A DNA stretch of 50,764 nucleotides, taken from positions 1 to 50,764 of the forward strand of contig JAUIJU010000021.1 in the NCBI GenBank assembly GCA_030431095.1, written 5' to 3'. The notes under the pieces were generated by a model, which was not told the DNA's origin, did not search any database, and saw nothing but the letters and a program-made list of their open reading frames with translations. This DNA comes from Gammaproteobacteria bacterium. Lineage in GTDB: Bacteria > Pseudomonadota > Gammaproteobacteria > Xanthomonadales > SZUA-36. The translations under genes were made by a program, and so were the position numbers. Shown in pieces: positions 50,532-50,764 of this stretch. Position 1 is the stretch's first letter. Each line of letters opens with the position of its first letter.

Positions 50532-50764
50532 GGCCGCAGCACCCCAGTATCGGTCCGCGAGTCCAGCGAACGCGCCCCTGGCGCCAGGGACCGGGCCAGG
50601 CCCTGCAGCACCGGCGCGCAGTCGCCGCGAACCTTCAGCGTGGCGATCCCGTCGGCCCGGGTGGCGCCGCGATTGACCAGGTACAGGGGTTTGCCCGCCT
50701 CTACCGCCTGGCGGCAGAAGCGAAACCCGGACCAGACCACCAGGGAAGACCCCGCCACCAGCAG
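50528..50764 (-). CDS. NAD-dependent protein deacylase, Sir2 family (C-terminal end only)
   Basis: Only the last 78 residues are in the window; the frame runs off the right edge. LLVAGSSLVVWSGFRFCRQA matches the Sir2 block GTSLxVxPA-type strand and helix that binds the NAD ribose, and KPLYLVNRGATRAD is the following GxTRxD region of a bacterial sirtuin subgroup. ATLKVRGDCAPVLQGLARSL closes the fold. Sirtuins remove acyl groups from lysines, or ADP-ribosylate, using NAD+. The ATGA overlap with psuG implies one transcript, sirtuin gene first. Confidence 0.8.
   Translation of the reverse strand: MLVAGSSLVVWSGFRFCRQAVEAGKPLYLVNRGATRADGIATLKVRGDCAPVLQGLARSLAPGARSLDSRTDTGVLRP

Overview
The window is about 67% G+C, densely coded, and uses GTG starts and 4-base ATGA/GTGA gene overlaps freely. 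Gene content points to a gammaproteobacterium near the Xanthomonadales/Wenzhouxiangellaceae-type lineages: an E. coli-like GltB with a short propeptide, GltD, KefB with a KefF/G partner, RraA, a DUF3014 protein, and a TPR/FlgO-like protein of the kind common in those groups. The assignment is by protein resemblance only. I see no rRNA, tRNA, CRISPR array, intact insertion sequence or prophage.

Layout. 1-5039 (minus): a DUF885 metallopeptidase-like protein cut by the left edge, pirin, KefB-type antiporter and its quinone-reductase-like partner. 5040-9012: a small accessory patch with a hipBA toxin-antitoxin pair under an A+T-rich promoter, an MsbA-like ABC exporter, and an orphan VapB-type antitoxin. 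9066-15892 (minus): DUF3014 protein and gltBD. 16257-20557 (minus): a split MacAB-like export system (membrane fusion protein, ATPase, two FtsX-type permeases). 20669-29273: a lipid and photodamage region with a secreted methyltransferase-like protein, a lipocalin, photolyase, and a six-gene minus-strand operon (Cfa-like enzyme, DUF1295, lipocalin, flavin amine oxidase, DUF1365, second Cfa-like enzyme). These families recur together in singlet-oxygen/light-stress regulons of other Proteobacteria. 29599-33409: two bacterial-PH-domain membrane proteins and a lone HerA-like ATPase. 33654-35843: TPR protein.

35979-47308 (plus) is the most interesting block: a TldD-like metalloprotease with a twin-arginine signal, its TldE-like partner, a Tat-signal DUF4159 protein, then MoxR ATPase, DUF58, a BatA-type membrane protein, a DUF4175-like membrane protein with a 66-residue His/Asp-rich segment, and a 614-residue membrane protein. 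The genes are nearly contiguous and probably act together at the cell envelope; the role is unknown.

47381-50764: three small exported or membrane proteins, two of which share a homologous N-terminus, then rraA, psuG and the 3' end of a Sir2-type deacylase gene cut by the right edge.

Non-coding points of note are a strong intrinsic terminator inside the leader of the lipid operon, a 16-bp perfect inverted repeat between tldE and the DUF4159 gene, palindromes at both toxin-antitoxin-like loci, and a 328-bp gap upstream of the export operon.
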